A stretch of 5,300 nucleotides of DNA from Thermoflexibacter sp. (GTDB lineage Bacteria; Bacteroidota; Bacteroidia; Cytophagales; Thermoflexibacteraceae). The notes under the pieces were generated by a model, which did no database searches, was not told the origin of the DNA, and saw nothing but the letters and a program-made list of their open reading frames with translations. The translations under genes were made by a program, and so were the position numbers. Below are positions 1 through 5,300 of the stretch, piece by piece. The stretch spans positions 1-5,300 of the forward strand of contig JALOMS010000384.1 of the NCBI GenBank assembly GCA_025455345.1, in the 5' to 3' direction. Positions within the stretch are counted from its first letter, which is position 1; every line of letters begins with the position of its first letter.

Positions 1-1347
1 GTAATTGATATGTCTTTCTCTCCTGTTCTATGCGGTTCTGCATTTAAGAACAAGGGTGTACAAGCTCTACTCGACGCTGTAATTGCTTACTTGCCTGCTC
101 CTATTGATTTGCCTGCGGTAGAAGGAACTAACCCAGATACAGAAGAAAAAGAATATAGAAAGCCAAATAACTCTGAGCCTTTCGCCGCATTAGCATTTAA
201 GATTATGACTGACCCTTTTGTTGGTCGTTTGTGTTTTATGCGTGTTTATTCTGGTCAGTTAGAAAAAGGTTCGTATGTATATAACATGCGTACCCAAAAT
301 AAAGAGCGTATATCCAGATTAGTACAAATGCACGCCAACAAGCAAAATCCTATTGATTTTGTAGAAGCTGGTGATATTTGTGCGGGTGTTGGTTTCAAAG
401 ATATTAAGACAGGAGATACATTAGTAGATGAAAACCATAAGATTGTTTTAGAATCTATGAGTTTCCCAGAGCCTGTTATTGGTTATGCTATTGAACCAAA
501 GAAACAAGCCGACCAAGACAGATTAGGTATGGCTTTGGCTAAACTACTCGAAGAAGACCCAACTTTGAAAGCATTTACTGACCAAGAAACAGGTCAAACT
601 ATCATCAGAGGTATGGGAGAACTTCACTTGGAGATTATCTTAGACCGTATGAAGCGTGAGTTTAAGGTAGAAGTGAATCAAGGTCCTCCTCAAGTTGCTT
701 ACAAAGAACACTTTACCGCTAATTATGAGCATAGAGAAGTATATAAGAAGCAGTCTGGTGGTCGTGGTAAATTTGCAGATATTGTATTTGAAATCGGTCC
801 AAGAACTGATGACAAAGAAGGTCTCGAATTTGTAAATGAGATTGTGGGCGGTGTGATTCCAAAAGAATTTATCCCTGCTATCCAAAAAGGATTTGAGAAC
901 GCAATGAAAAATGGCGTATTAGCAGGTTTCCCTGTTACAGGATTCAAGGTTCGCTTGTATCATGGGTCTTTCCACGATGTGGACTCTGACTCATTATCAT
1001 TTGAGTTGGCGGCAACTATTGGTTTCAAAGAATCTGGTGCAAAAGCTAAACCTAAACTATTAGAGCCAATTATGTCCGTAGAAGTAGTAACTCCAGATGA
1101 GTTTACTGGTCCTGTTACTGGAGATTTGAATAGAAGAAGAGGCATTATGAAAGGTATGGAAGGTAGAGCAGGCGCGCAAGTAGTCAAAGCAGATGTTCCT
1201 CTTTCTGAACTATTTGGTTATGTTACAGATTTGCGAACTATCTCCTCTGGTAGAGCGTCAGCGAATTTGACATTCTCTCATTATGCAGAAGTGCCTAATA
1301 ATATCGCTGAAGCTGTAATTGCTCAAGTAAAAGGTAGTAAAAATTAA
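1..1347 (+). CDS. fusA: Elongation factor G, C-terminal two thirds (5' end outside window)
   Basis: This is the translational GTPase that drives ribosomal translocation and, with RRF, ribosome recycling in the cytoplasm. The frame is open from base 1, so the ATG at 10 is internal; about 250 N-terminal residues, including the P-loop and switch regions, lie upstream. Visible parts in order are the end of the G domain (PVLCGSAFKNKGVQ, nt 13-54), domain II (DPFVGRLCFMRVYSGQLEKG, about nt 210-270), domain III (GMGELHLEIILDRMKREF, about nt 610-665), domain IV (SGGRGKFADIVFEIGP, about nt 754-801), the domain IV tip loop SFHDVDSDSLSF with its His at nt 973-975, and domain V (EPIMSVEVVTPDEFTGPVTG, then RRRGIMKGMEGR). 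The C-terminus is of normal length, with no frameshift. Linkage to rpsJ marks it as the housekeeping copy and not an EF-G2 paralogue (inference). It ends in TAA, 14 bases before rpsJ. Confidence 0.98.
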   Translation, partial: VIDMSFSPVLCGSAFKNKGVQALLDAVIAYLPAPIDLPAVEGTNPDTEEKEYRKPNNSEPFAALAFKIMTDPFVGRLCFMRVYSGQLEKGSYVYNMRTQNKERISRLVQMHANKQNPIDFVEAGDICAGVGFKDIKTGDTLVDENHKIVLESMSFPEPVIGYAIEPKKQADQDRLGMALAKLLEEDPTLKAFTDQETGQTIIRGMGELHLEIILDRMKREFKVEVNQGPPQVAYKEHFTANYEHREVYKKQSGGRGKFADIVFEIGPRTDDKEGLEFVNEIVGGVIPKEFIPAIQKGFENAMKNGVLAGFPVTGFKVRLYHGSFHDVDSDSLSFELAATIGFKESGAKAKPKLLEPIMSVEVVTPDEFTGPVTGDLNRRRGIMKGMEGRAGAQVVKADVPLSELFGYVTDLRTISSGRASANLTFSHYAEVPNNIAEAVIAQVKGSKN

Positions 1348-1353
1348 AAATTT

Positions 1354-1359
1354 AAAGGA
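1354..1359 (+). promoter_or_regulatory. AAAGGA purine tract just before the rpsJ start (weak or atypical ribosome binding site)
   Basis: AAAGGA resembles part of a Shine-Dalgarno sequence but sits only two bases before the ATG, closer than the usual 5-9 base spacing. In Bacteroidota the anti-SD of 16S rRNA is largely unused and A-rich leaders are the norm, so this may be chance. Translational coupling to the fusA stop, 14 bases upstream, is an alternative way to load ribosomes. Confidence 0.25.
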
Positions 1360-1361
1360 TT

Positions 1362-1667
1362 ATGACACAAAAAATAAGAATCAAGTTGAAGAGCTACGAC
1401 CACAATTTAGTCGATAAATCTTCTGAGAAAATCGTAAAAGCTGTAAAAGCTACAGGTGCGGTGGTAAGTGGTCCTATTCCTTTGCCTACCGAAAAGGAGA
1501 AATATACAGTATTGCGCTCTCCTCACGTAAACAAAAAATCAAGAGAGCAATTCGAACTTTGTACCTATAAAAGACTAATCGACATCTATTCAACTTCTAC
1601 CAAAACAGTAGATGCTTTGATGAAATTGGAATTGCCAAGTGGTGTTGATGTAGAAATCAAAGTTTGA
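1362..1667 (+). CDS. rpsJ: 30S ribosomal protein S10
   Basis: S10 is a component of the 30S subunit head. In other bacteria it also acts as NusE, which binds NusB and NusG in transcription antitermination. The product has 101 residues, against about 103 in E. coli, so it is full length. The start is secure because the protein opens with the family-typical MTQKIRIKLKSYDH. The S10 signature is visible at about residues 30-43 (ATGAVVSGPIPLPT), followed by the conserved RSPHVNKKSREQFE block at about residues 53-66 and the usual short acidic/basic end DVEIKV. It follows fusA by 14 bases and is probably co-transcribed with it. The stop TGA is followed at once by an in-frame TAA. It is the last gene of the unit because a strong terminator begins 23 bases after the stop. 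Confidence 0.98.
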   Translation: MTQKIRIKLKSYDHNLVDKSSEKIVKAVKATGAVVSGPIPLPTEKEKYTVLRSPHVNKKSREQFELCTYKRLIDIYSTSTKTVDALMKLELPSGVDVEIKV

Positions 1668-1690
1668 TAACTTTCTAAATAATAAACAGA

Positions 1691-1724
1691 AAGCCCTAAG
1701 CAATATTAGACTTAGGGCTTTTTT
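1691..1724 (+). terminator. Rho-independent terminator after rpsJ
   Basis: A perfect 10-bp stem is formed by AAGCCCTAAG (1691-1700) and CTTAGGGCTT (1711-1720), with a 10-base loop, and is followed directly by TTTT. The stem can be extended outward by one A-T pair (1690/1721). This is a textbook intrinsic terminator for the fusA-rpsJ transcript. Read on the minus strand, the same stem is followed by TCTGTTTATT, a weaker U-rich tract, so it could also stop transcripts of the convergent permease gene (inference). Confidence 0.93.
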
Positions 1725-1913
1725 AATGTATTTTTATGTATAATTTAACCTTTTATAAGTATCTTTACAAATCTGTCAGGGCTTCAATATTGATAGAAAT
1801 AATGATATATTTATTGCGATAGCTTACAACTTTGATGGCAAAACTAAATGAGGAAAAACTTAGCTTTTCAAACAGCCTCTTTAAAAGTCAAATGAGTTGA
1901 AAATTCACATTTT
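1725..1913. other. AT-rich intergenic spacer with no recognisable gene
   Basis: This stretch lies between the rpsJ terminator and the left heptamer array. No ORF with a credible start, no tRNA-like fold and no strong hairpin was seen on either strand. A minus-strand frame of about 40 codons ending at 1765-1767 is open but has no ATG. The only short sequence resembling a Bacteroidota -7 element (TATCTTTAC near 1760-1768) has no matching -33 element and no gene downstream. Confidence 0.7.
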
Positions 1914-1983
1914 GAACCAACTAACAACCAACAACCAACCACTAACAACCAACAACCAACCATCAACCACTAACAATTAACTA
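1914..1983. repeat. Left heptamer tandem array (CTAACAA / CCAACAA / CCAACCA)
   Basis: From 1921 the sequence reads in strict 7-base register as ctaacaa, ccaacaa, ccaacca, ctaacaa, ccaacaa, ccaacca, tcaacca, ctaacaa, ttaacta; a degenerate unit (gaaccaa) precedes it at 1914. The first three heptamers form a 21-base unit that is repeated exactly once (1921-1941 and 1942-1962). The array ends 29 bases short of the permease stop codon and is followed in register by TCTGTATTTTC. It is non-coding. It resembles the short tandem heptamer repeats known from some bacterial genomes, but its function is not evident from sequence. Confidence 0.9.
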
Positions 1984-2012
1984 TCTGTATTTTCCATTCC
2001 ACATTCCGTATT

Positions 2013-4415
2013 TTATTCTGAGCGCAGTGAAGTAACAGGATTCGCTACTGCCGCTTTTATGGTCTGAAAACTTACCAAAATGCAAACCAAGAAAGTAAGT
2101 GTAACATACACATATACAAAGAATTCCACAGATAATTCTATGCGATAAGGATATGCTTCCAACCAATGTTGCATGAGCCAATACACCACAGGCGAGATTA
2201 AAACTATGGCAAAGGCAATCATCAGTAAAAATTCTTTGAGGAATAAGAAAATAATACTTGGCACGGAAGCCCCCAATACTTTCCTAATTCCTATTTCTTT
2301 CACTTTTCGCGAGGTAGCTAAGGAAACTACACCCAAAATACCCAAGAAAACAATAAGCAAAGCGAGCAAAGTAGCTATTTTTGCCGCTTTTGCCAGTCTA
2401 TTTTCACTCTCGTAAAGTTTCTGAACTGCACTATCTACAAAGGTGAACTCGAAAGGGGTAGTAGGCAGGAGCGTGTGAAGTTTCTGTTCTATATTTGCCA
2501 CAGTATTTCTTACTTCTTTGGTTTCCAATTTGATGGACATGAAACGATAAAAATTAGTGAATTTGGTATTCATAAATGCCATCGGCGCAATTTCTTGGTG
2601 CAAGGATTCAAAATGAAAATCTTTCACTACACCCCCAATTTGATATGTTCTTGGGTCGTTTTGAATTTTGATAGGTTGCGCCAATGCCTCTTCCGCACTT
2701 TTGAACCCTAATGCTTTTACTGCTTTTTCAGTAATTACCAAATGCGTAGAATCGTATTGGTTTTGGAAAAATTGACCAGCAAGCATGGAAAGCTGATAAA
2801 CTTCCGCATAATTTTCATCTGTTTGCAAAAAATGTGTAGCGATTGCTTGTGAGCTGTCTTTGCTGGCAAGATACATATTGGCACTGAATCCATGTCGCCC
2901 ATCAGGGATTTCGTAGGAAATACTTGCCTGTTTTACTTGTGGAATTTGCGCCAATTCATTCCTGACTGCTTCCATATTTGCTACCCCTTTGGGTGTCCAA
3001 TCTCTGGGCAGTGCAAAGGTTAAAATCGCTTCCTTATTAAACCCTAAGTCTTTGGAAAAGAAATAATTAACTTGCTTGGAAATGACAATTGCCCCTATAA
3101 AAACAAAAATAGCAACTCCAAATTGGCTGGCAATTAAGGTACGTTTGAATAATAGATTTTCCCTGATTGATTTCCATTTGCCTTTGAGAGCGGAGAGCGA
3201 ATCATGAGAAGATAGCACAAAAGCAGGATAACTGCCCGCTAATAAACCAATAAAAATACTCATTCCGAAAGGGAAACTCACTGCCCAAATAGGAAAATCG
3301 GATAAAGCGAGGAGATTTTTTCCTAATACTTCGCCAAACAAAGGTCTGCCTATCTCATAAAAAAGTAGTGAAAATACCATTGCTAAAAGAGAAAGCACTA
3401 CCGACTCAGTCAAAAATTGATAGATAAGTTGCCGTTTTGCACTTCCCAAAAGTTTGCGAATACCTATTTCTTTGAGGCGTGAGGCAGAATAACCTACGGA
3501 TATATTTACAAAATTTACACTTGCCATAAAAAGAATAAAAAACGCCACGCCCACAAGTGCGTAAGTCATTTTCTTGACCATGCCCTGATTATTTTCCCAG
3601 TAATAATCTTTCAAACTTACCAGTTCCAATTCCAAATTTTCCTTGATAGTAGGTGGTGCATATTTATTTACCAATGCGTTCATGGGTATTAGCAAATCTT
3701 CTTTCTTCACTCCTTCTTGCAATTCTAAGTAATTAGGAATGTAGATGTTATCCCAATTATCCAAAGGAATCCTATTAAAAAAAGTCATTGCGGCGATAGG
3801 CATAAAGAAATGATTTTCCTCATTATGCAAAAGGTTATTCACAGAATTAGGTGCTATGTCGTCCAATACTCCCGTAATCACAAAATCCTGCTTTGCTCCA
3901 CTGAAAGAAGAAATAGACAAAGTTTCGTTCAGCACATTGGTCTTCCCAAAATAAGTCAAAGCCTTTGCCTTTGTTATTACAATCGCATTGGATTGATTCA
4001 GCGCAGTCTTCGGATTCCCATACAAAAGCGGGAAGCCGTGCATGGTAAGTAGCGTAGAATCACCTATTTGGATACTTTCGCGAAAAATCTTGTCGCCATT
4101 CGCCACCACTGAAGTAATGCCATCAAAACGGTAATAATTTGCGACCAAATGCGGGTATTCCTCTTTGAGAGCTTTTGCCAAAGGCGCAAGCGTAGTCATA
4201 TTTAAACCCATATTTGCCTGTTTCCACTTGCTAATGACTAAGAATTGCGAATCCACATTTCTCAAATGCCTATTCACTTGCCATTCTTCCCATACATAAG
4301 CAAGAGTAAAAAAGGAAAATGTAAGCCCCCCTGCCAAGCCCAAGACCATAATCAGTACGTAAAACTTTCTCTTAGATAGATTTCGTAAGGCAATTTTTAA
4401 GTAGTTCTTTATCAT
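2013..4415 (-). CDS. ABC transporter permease, fused double FtsX/MacB-type
   Basis: An 800-residue integral inner-membrane protein of the type VII (MacB/FtsX/LolCE) ABC family. These permeases work with a separate ATPase, usually in efflux, lipoprotein handling or mechanotransmission; the substrate cannot be read here. Two MacB-like halves are fused. Half 1 has TM1 (about 18-40), an extracytoplasmic domain (about 41-284) and TM2-TM4 (about 285-308, 335-355, 376-400). Half 2 has TM5 (about 425-447), an extracytoplasmic domain (about 448-677) and TM6-TM8 (about 678-700, 722-746, 764-786). The cytoplasmic motif after the second TM of each half recurs as KEIGIRKLLGS (315-325) and KEIGIRKVLGAS (706-717). 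VVKDFHFESL (597-606) and the end ANPVTSLRSE are typical of the Bacteroidota subfamily. The ATG is supported by the opening MIKNYLKIALRNL, the usual N-terminus of this subfamily, and has no Shine-Dalgarno, only an A-rich CATAAAACC leader. It is full length and unbroken, with no ATPase gene beside it. The family call is firm; the substrate is unknown. Confidence 0.95.
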   Translation of the reverse strand: MIKNYLKIALRNLSKRKFYVLIMVLGLAGGLTFSFFTLAYVWEEWQVNRHLRNVDSQFLVISKWKQANMGLNMTTLAPLAKALKEEYPHLVANYYRFDGITSVVANGDKIFRESIQIGDSTLLTMHGFPLLYGNPKTALNQSNAIVITKAKALTYFGKTNVLNETLSISSFSGAKQDFVITGVLDDIAPNSVNNLLHNEENHFFMPIAAMTFFNRIPLDNWDNIYIPNYLELQEGVKKEDLLIPMNALVNKYAPPTIKENLELELVSLKDYYWENNQGMVKKMTYALVGVAFFILFMASVNFVNISVGYSASRLKEIGIRKLLGSAKRQLIYQFLTESVVLSLLAMVFSLLFYEIGRPLFGEVLGKNLLALSDFPIWAVSFPFGMSIFIGLLAGSYPAFVLSSHDSLSALKGKWKSIRENLLFKRTLIASQFGVAIFVFIGAIVISKQVNYFFSKDLGFNKEAILTFALPRDWTPKGVANMEAVRNELAQIPQVKQASISYEIPDGRHGFSANMYLASKDSSQAIATHFLQTDENYAEVYQLSMLAGQFFQNQYDSTHLVITEKAVKALGFKSAEEALAQPIKIQNDPRTYQIGGVVKDFHFESLHQEIAPMAFMNTKFTNFYRFMSIKLETKEVRNTVANIEQKLHTLLPTTPFEFTFVDSAVQKLYESENRLAKAAKIATLLALLIVFLGILGVVSLATSRKVKEIGIRKVLGASVPSIIFLFLKEFLLMIAFAIVLISPVVYWLMQHWLEAYPYRIELSVEFFVYVYVTLTFLVCILVSFQTIKAAVANPVTSLRSE

Positions 4416-4455
4416 GGTTTTATGAGTTACTAATGACTAATTTCTTTTTAATAGT

Positions 4456-4539
4456 TTAGATACAATTGTTTGAAATTGTTGAAATACAAGTTTGAAATGG
4501 CTTGAAATTATTCTCCGTTGTGATTATTAAATACAATTG
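4456..4539 (-). promoter_or_regulatory. Putative control region upstream of the permease, with iterated motifs
   Basis: The region lies 41-124 bases upstream of the permease start codon. On the + strand TTGAAAT occurs four times (4470-4476, 4479-4485, 4492-4498, 4502-4508; ATTTCAA on the coding strand), with start-to-start spacings of 9, 13 and 10 bases, close to one helical turn. The cluster is bracketed by TTAGATACAATTG (4456-4468) and TTAAATACAATTG (4527-4539), which are identical but for one base. This arrangement suits cooperative protein binding, but the DNA is AT-rich, no matching regulator is present and no clear Bacteroidota -33/-7 promoter was found. The regulatory role is inference. 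Confidence 0.3.
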
Positions 4540-4545
4540 CAAAAA

Positions 4546-4629
4546 TTAACAACTAACAACTAACAACCAACAACTAACAACCAACAACTAACAACTAACA
4601 ACTAACAACTAACAACTAACAACCAACTA
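4546..4629. repeat. Right heptamer tandem array, main block (12 units)
   Basis: Twelve consecutive 7-base units in perfect register: one ttaacaa, eight ctaacaa, two ccaacaa and a final ccaacta. The orientation is the same as in the left array near 1914-1983, so the two arrays are direct repeats enclosing the permease gene. The main block begins 131 bases upstream of the permease start codon. The run of five identical ctaacaa units at 4588-4622 is the most homogeneous part and would be expected to slip in replication. Confidence 0.92.
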
Positions 4630-4700
4630 TTCAACTATCTATCTATTCAACTATTTGTATTTTCAACAACTAACAACTAACAACTAATCATCTGTATTTC
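4630..4700. repeat. Right array, variant block and second short heptamer run
   Basis: After the main array come two copies of TTCAACTAT (4630-4638 and 4646-4654) separated by a short TATC repeat, then TTGTATTTTC. A second short heptamer run follows: ctaacaa, ctaacaa, ctaatca (4670-4690). It ends in register with TCTGTATTTC (4691-4700), which matches the flank of the left array. The block looks like a nested or partly duplicated copy of the same array-plus-flank element. Confidence 0.75.
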
Positions 4701-4876
4701 TAATAAGCAACTATTCAACCATAAATAAATAATTGATAATCAAATAATTATTAAAATAGTAAAAAATAAAAATGTCCGAAAATGAATATTTTTATCCGAT
4801 TTTGGACGGTAGGTAGGTAACGTGAGCAATAACTCTTCTTCCAAATGCTTAATAAAATGATGATACAAAATAGCAT
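4701..4876. other. AT-rich intergenic spacer, no gene seen
   Basis: This stretch is very AT-rich and has no credible ORF. A weak bulged hairpin is possible: GTCC (4774-4777) with GGAC (4804-4807), a bulged G, then AAAAT (4779-4783) with ATTTT (4799-4803) and a 15-base loop. A short GGTA repeat follows at about 4808-4817. Neither has a U-tract that would make it a terminator. Confidence 0.6.
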
Positions 4877-4913
4877 AAAAAAAATCAGTCTTAGCGCAAA
4901 GCACTAAGACTGA
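4877..4913 (-). terminator. Rho-independent terminator for the right-hand minus-strand gene
   Basis: A perfect 10-bp stem is formed by TCAGTCTTAG (4885-4894) and CTAAGACTGA (4904-4913), with a 9-base apex that can add a GC/GC pair around AAA. On the minus strand the stem is followed by eight T residues (A8 at 4877-4884 on the + strand). There is no T-tract on the other side, so it works only for leftward transcription. It lies 160 bases beyond the stop of the minus-strand gene at 5073 and isolates the permease from read-through. Confidence 0.9.
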
Positions 4914-5072
4914 CCCAAATGATTGTTTCAAATTTACCCCTTATTAAATATCTTCAGATGTTTTTGCAAACATCATTATTTCTCTTTGTTTACATTACAA
5001 AATTACTAAACTATATACAGCCTTCCTATAAGTTTTCTCACTCAAAAACACTAAGTATAGTTACTCAAATTA
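4914..5072 (-). other. Probable 3' untranslated region of the right-hand gene
   Basis: This stretch lies between the stop codon of the minus-strand gene and its terminator. No credible small gene was seen in it. It contains a perfect 7-bp palindrome, GATGTTT (4957-4963) and AAACATC (4968-4974), around a TTGC loop; this is short and AT-rich and has no strong U-tract beside it. Confidence 0.5.
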
Positions 5073-5300
5073 CTAATTTTTGCGTTTTTTGTTTTTGTTT
5101 TTGGGGATTTCGCGGTAGTTTTTCACCTCTTGATAGAGGTCTTGAAGGTCTTTCGGGGTTGTAAAATCATGGTGATTCAGGTGTAAGCTACCTTGTGTTT
5201 GTAGGGCTACTTCTACATAATCCAAAGTCAAGAACTCTAAGCGCGGGACTCTTGCTAAGACGACATGAATGGGCTTTTTGACTTTGGGCAATAGGCTAAT
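5073..5300 (-). CDS. Unrecognised protein, C-terminal 75 residues (start outside window)
   Basis: The minus-strand frame is open to the window edge and ends in TAG at 5073-5075. No in-frame ATG is visible; the only conventional alternative start is a TTG at 5289-5291, so the true start most likely lies beyond 5300. The visible part has strand-like hydrophobic segments (KKPIHVVLARVPRLEFLTLD, then YVEVALQTQGSLHLNHHDF), an amphipathic helix-like stretch (PKDLQDLYQEVKNYREI) and a strongly basic tail (KNKNKKRKN). Beta strands followed by one C-terminal helix would fit a bacterial PH-like fold, but this is a guess from pattern only and no family is assigned. The frame is supported by its openness to the edge, non-random composition and a strong co-directional terminator at 4877-4913. 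Confidence 0.7.
   Translation of the reverse strand: MSLLPKVKKPIHVVLARVPRLEFLTLDYVEVALQTQGSLHLNHHDFTTPKDLQDLYQEVKNYREIPKNKNKKRKN

Noticed and set aside
640..1187. Minus-strand ORFs opposite fusA
   Set aside because: They are shadows of the strongly conserved EF-G coding sequence, with no independent features.
1765..1890. Minus-strand open frame of about 40 codons (ends IEALTDL, TAA at 1765-1767)
   Set aside because: It is bounded upstream by a TGA and has no ATG, TTG or GTG in a good position. The length is not surprising in AT-rich DNA. It could be a gene remnant but nothing supports that.
1981..2711. Short ORFs in other frames over the permease 3' half
   Set aside because: They overlap a conserved 800-residue permease and have the composition expected of antisense or shifted frames.
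4546..4700. CRISPR array
   Set aside because: The units are 7 bases long with no spacers and no cas genes; this is a simple tandem repeat.
1914..4700. Composite transposon or insertion sequence around the permease
   Set aside because: The flanking repeats are direct, low-complexity heptamers with no terminal inverted repeats, no transposase and no target-site duplication visible.
4774..4807. Bulged hairpin as terminator or riboswitch
   Set aside because: The stem is only 4 plus 5 pairs with a bulge, mostly A-T, with no adjacent U-tract and no gene positioned to be controlled by it.
4740..4931. 63-residue minus-strand ORF
   Set aside because: It runs through the minus-strand intrinsic terminator at 4877-4913, has a low-complexity composition and resembles no known protein.
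4919..5164. 81-residue plus-strand ORF
   Set aside because: Its second part is antisense to the more credible minus-strand gene at 5073-5300. The rest is AT-rich phenylalanine- and leucine-heavy translation of non-coding DNA.

Overview
The window looks like Bacteroidota chromosome, most likely a Cytophagales-like lineage. The DNA is AT-rich. Genes have A-rich leaders with little or no Shine-Dalgarno sequence. The EF-G and S10 proteins read like the Bacteroidota forms, and the large permease belongs to the stand-alone, two-domain FtsX/MacB type that is very common in that phylum. This placement is inferred from protein and sequence character and was not checked by a search.

Layout. Positions 1-1667 (+ strand) hold the end of a str-type translation operon: the C-terminal two thirds of fusA (elongation factor G), then 14 bases later rpsJ (ribosomal protein S10). 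A strong intrinsic terminator at 1691-1724 closes this unit, so no S10-operon gene such as rplC follows. Positions 1725-2012 are non-coding and contain a heptamer tandem repeat (CTAACAA/CCAACAA type). Positions 2013-4415 (- strand) encode a complete 800-residue ABC transporter permease built from two fused MacB-like halves. Positions 4416-5072 are non-coding. They hold a putative regulatory region with iterated TTGAAAT and TTARATACAATTG motifs, a second and longer heptamer array in the same orientation, and a minus-strand intrinsic terminator at 4877-4913. Positions 5073-5300 (- strand) hold the C-terminal end of an unrecognised protein whose start lies outside the window.

How the parts relate. 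fusA and rpsJ are a translation pair, co-directional and almost certainly co-transcribed. The permease converges on them and shares the intergenic space with the rpsJ terminator, which may work in both directions. The terminator at 4877-4913 separates the permease from the right-hand gene, so the permease is probably a monocistronic unit with its own promoter. No ATPase partner is present in the window. The most unusual structure is the pair of same-orientation heptamer arrays that bracket the permease, each ending in the same TCTGTATTT flank in heptamer register. No clear evidence of a novel multi-gene system was found.
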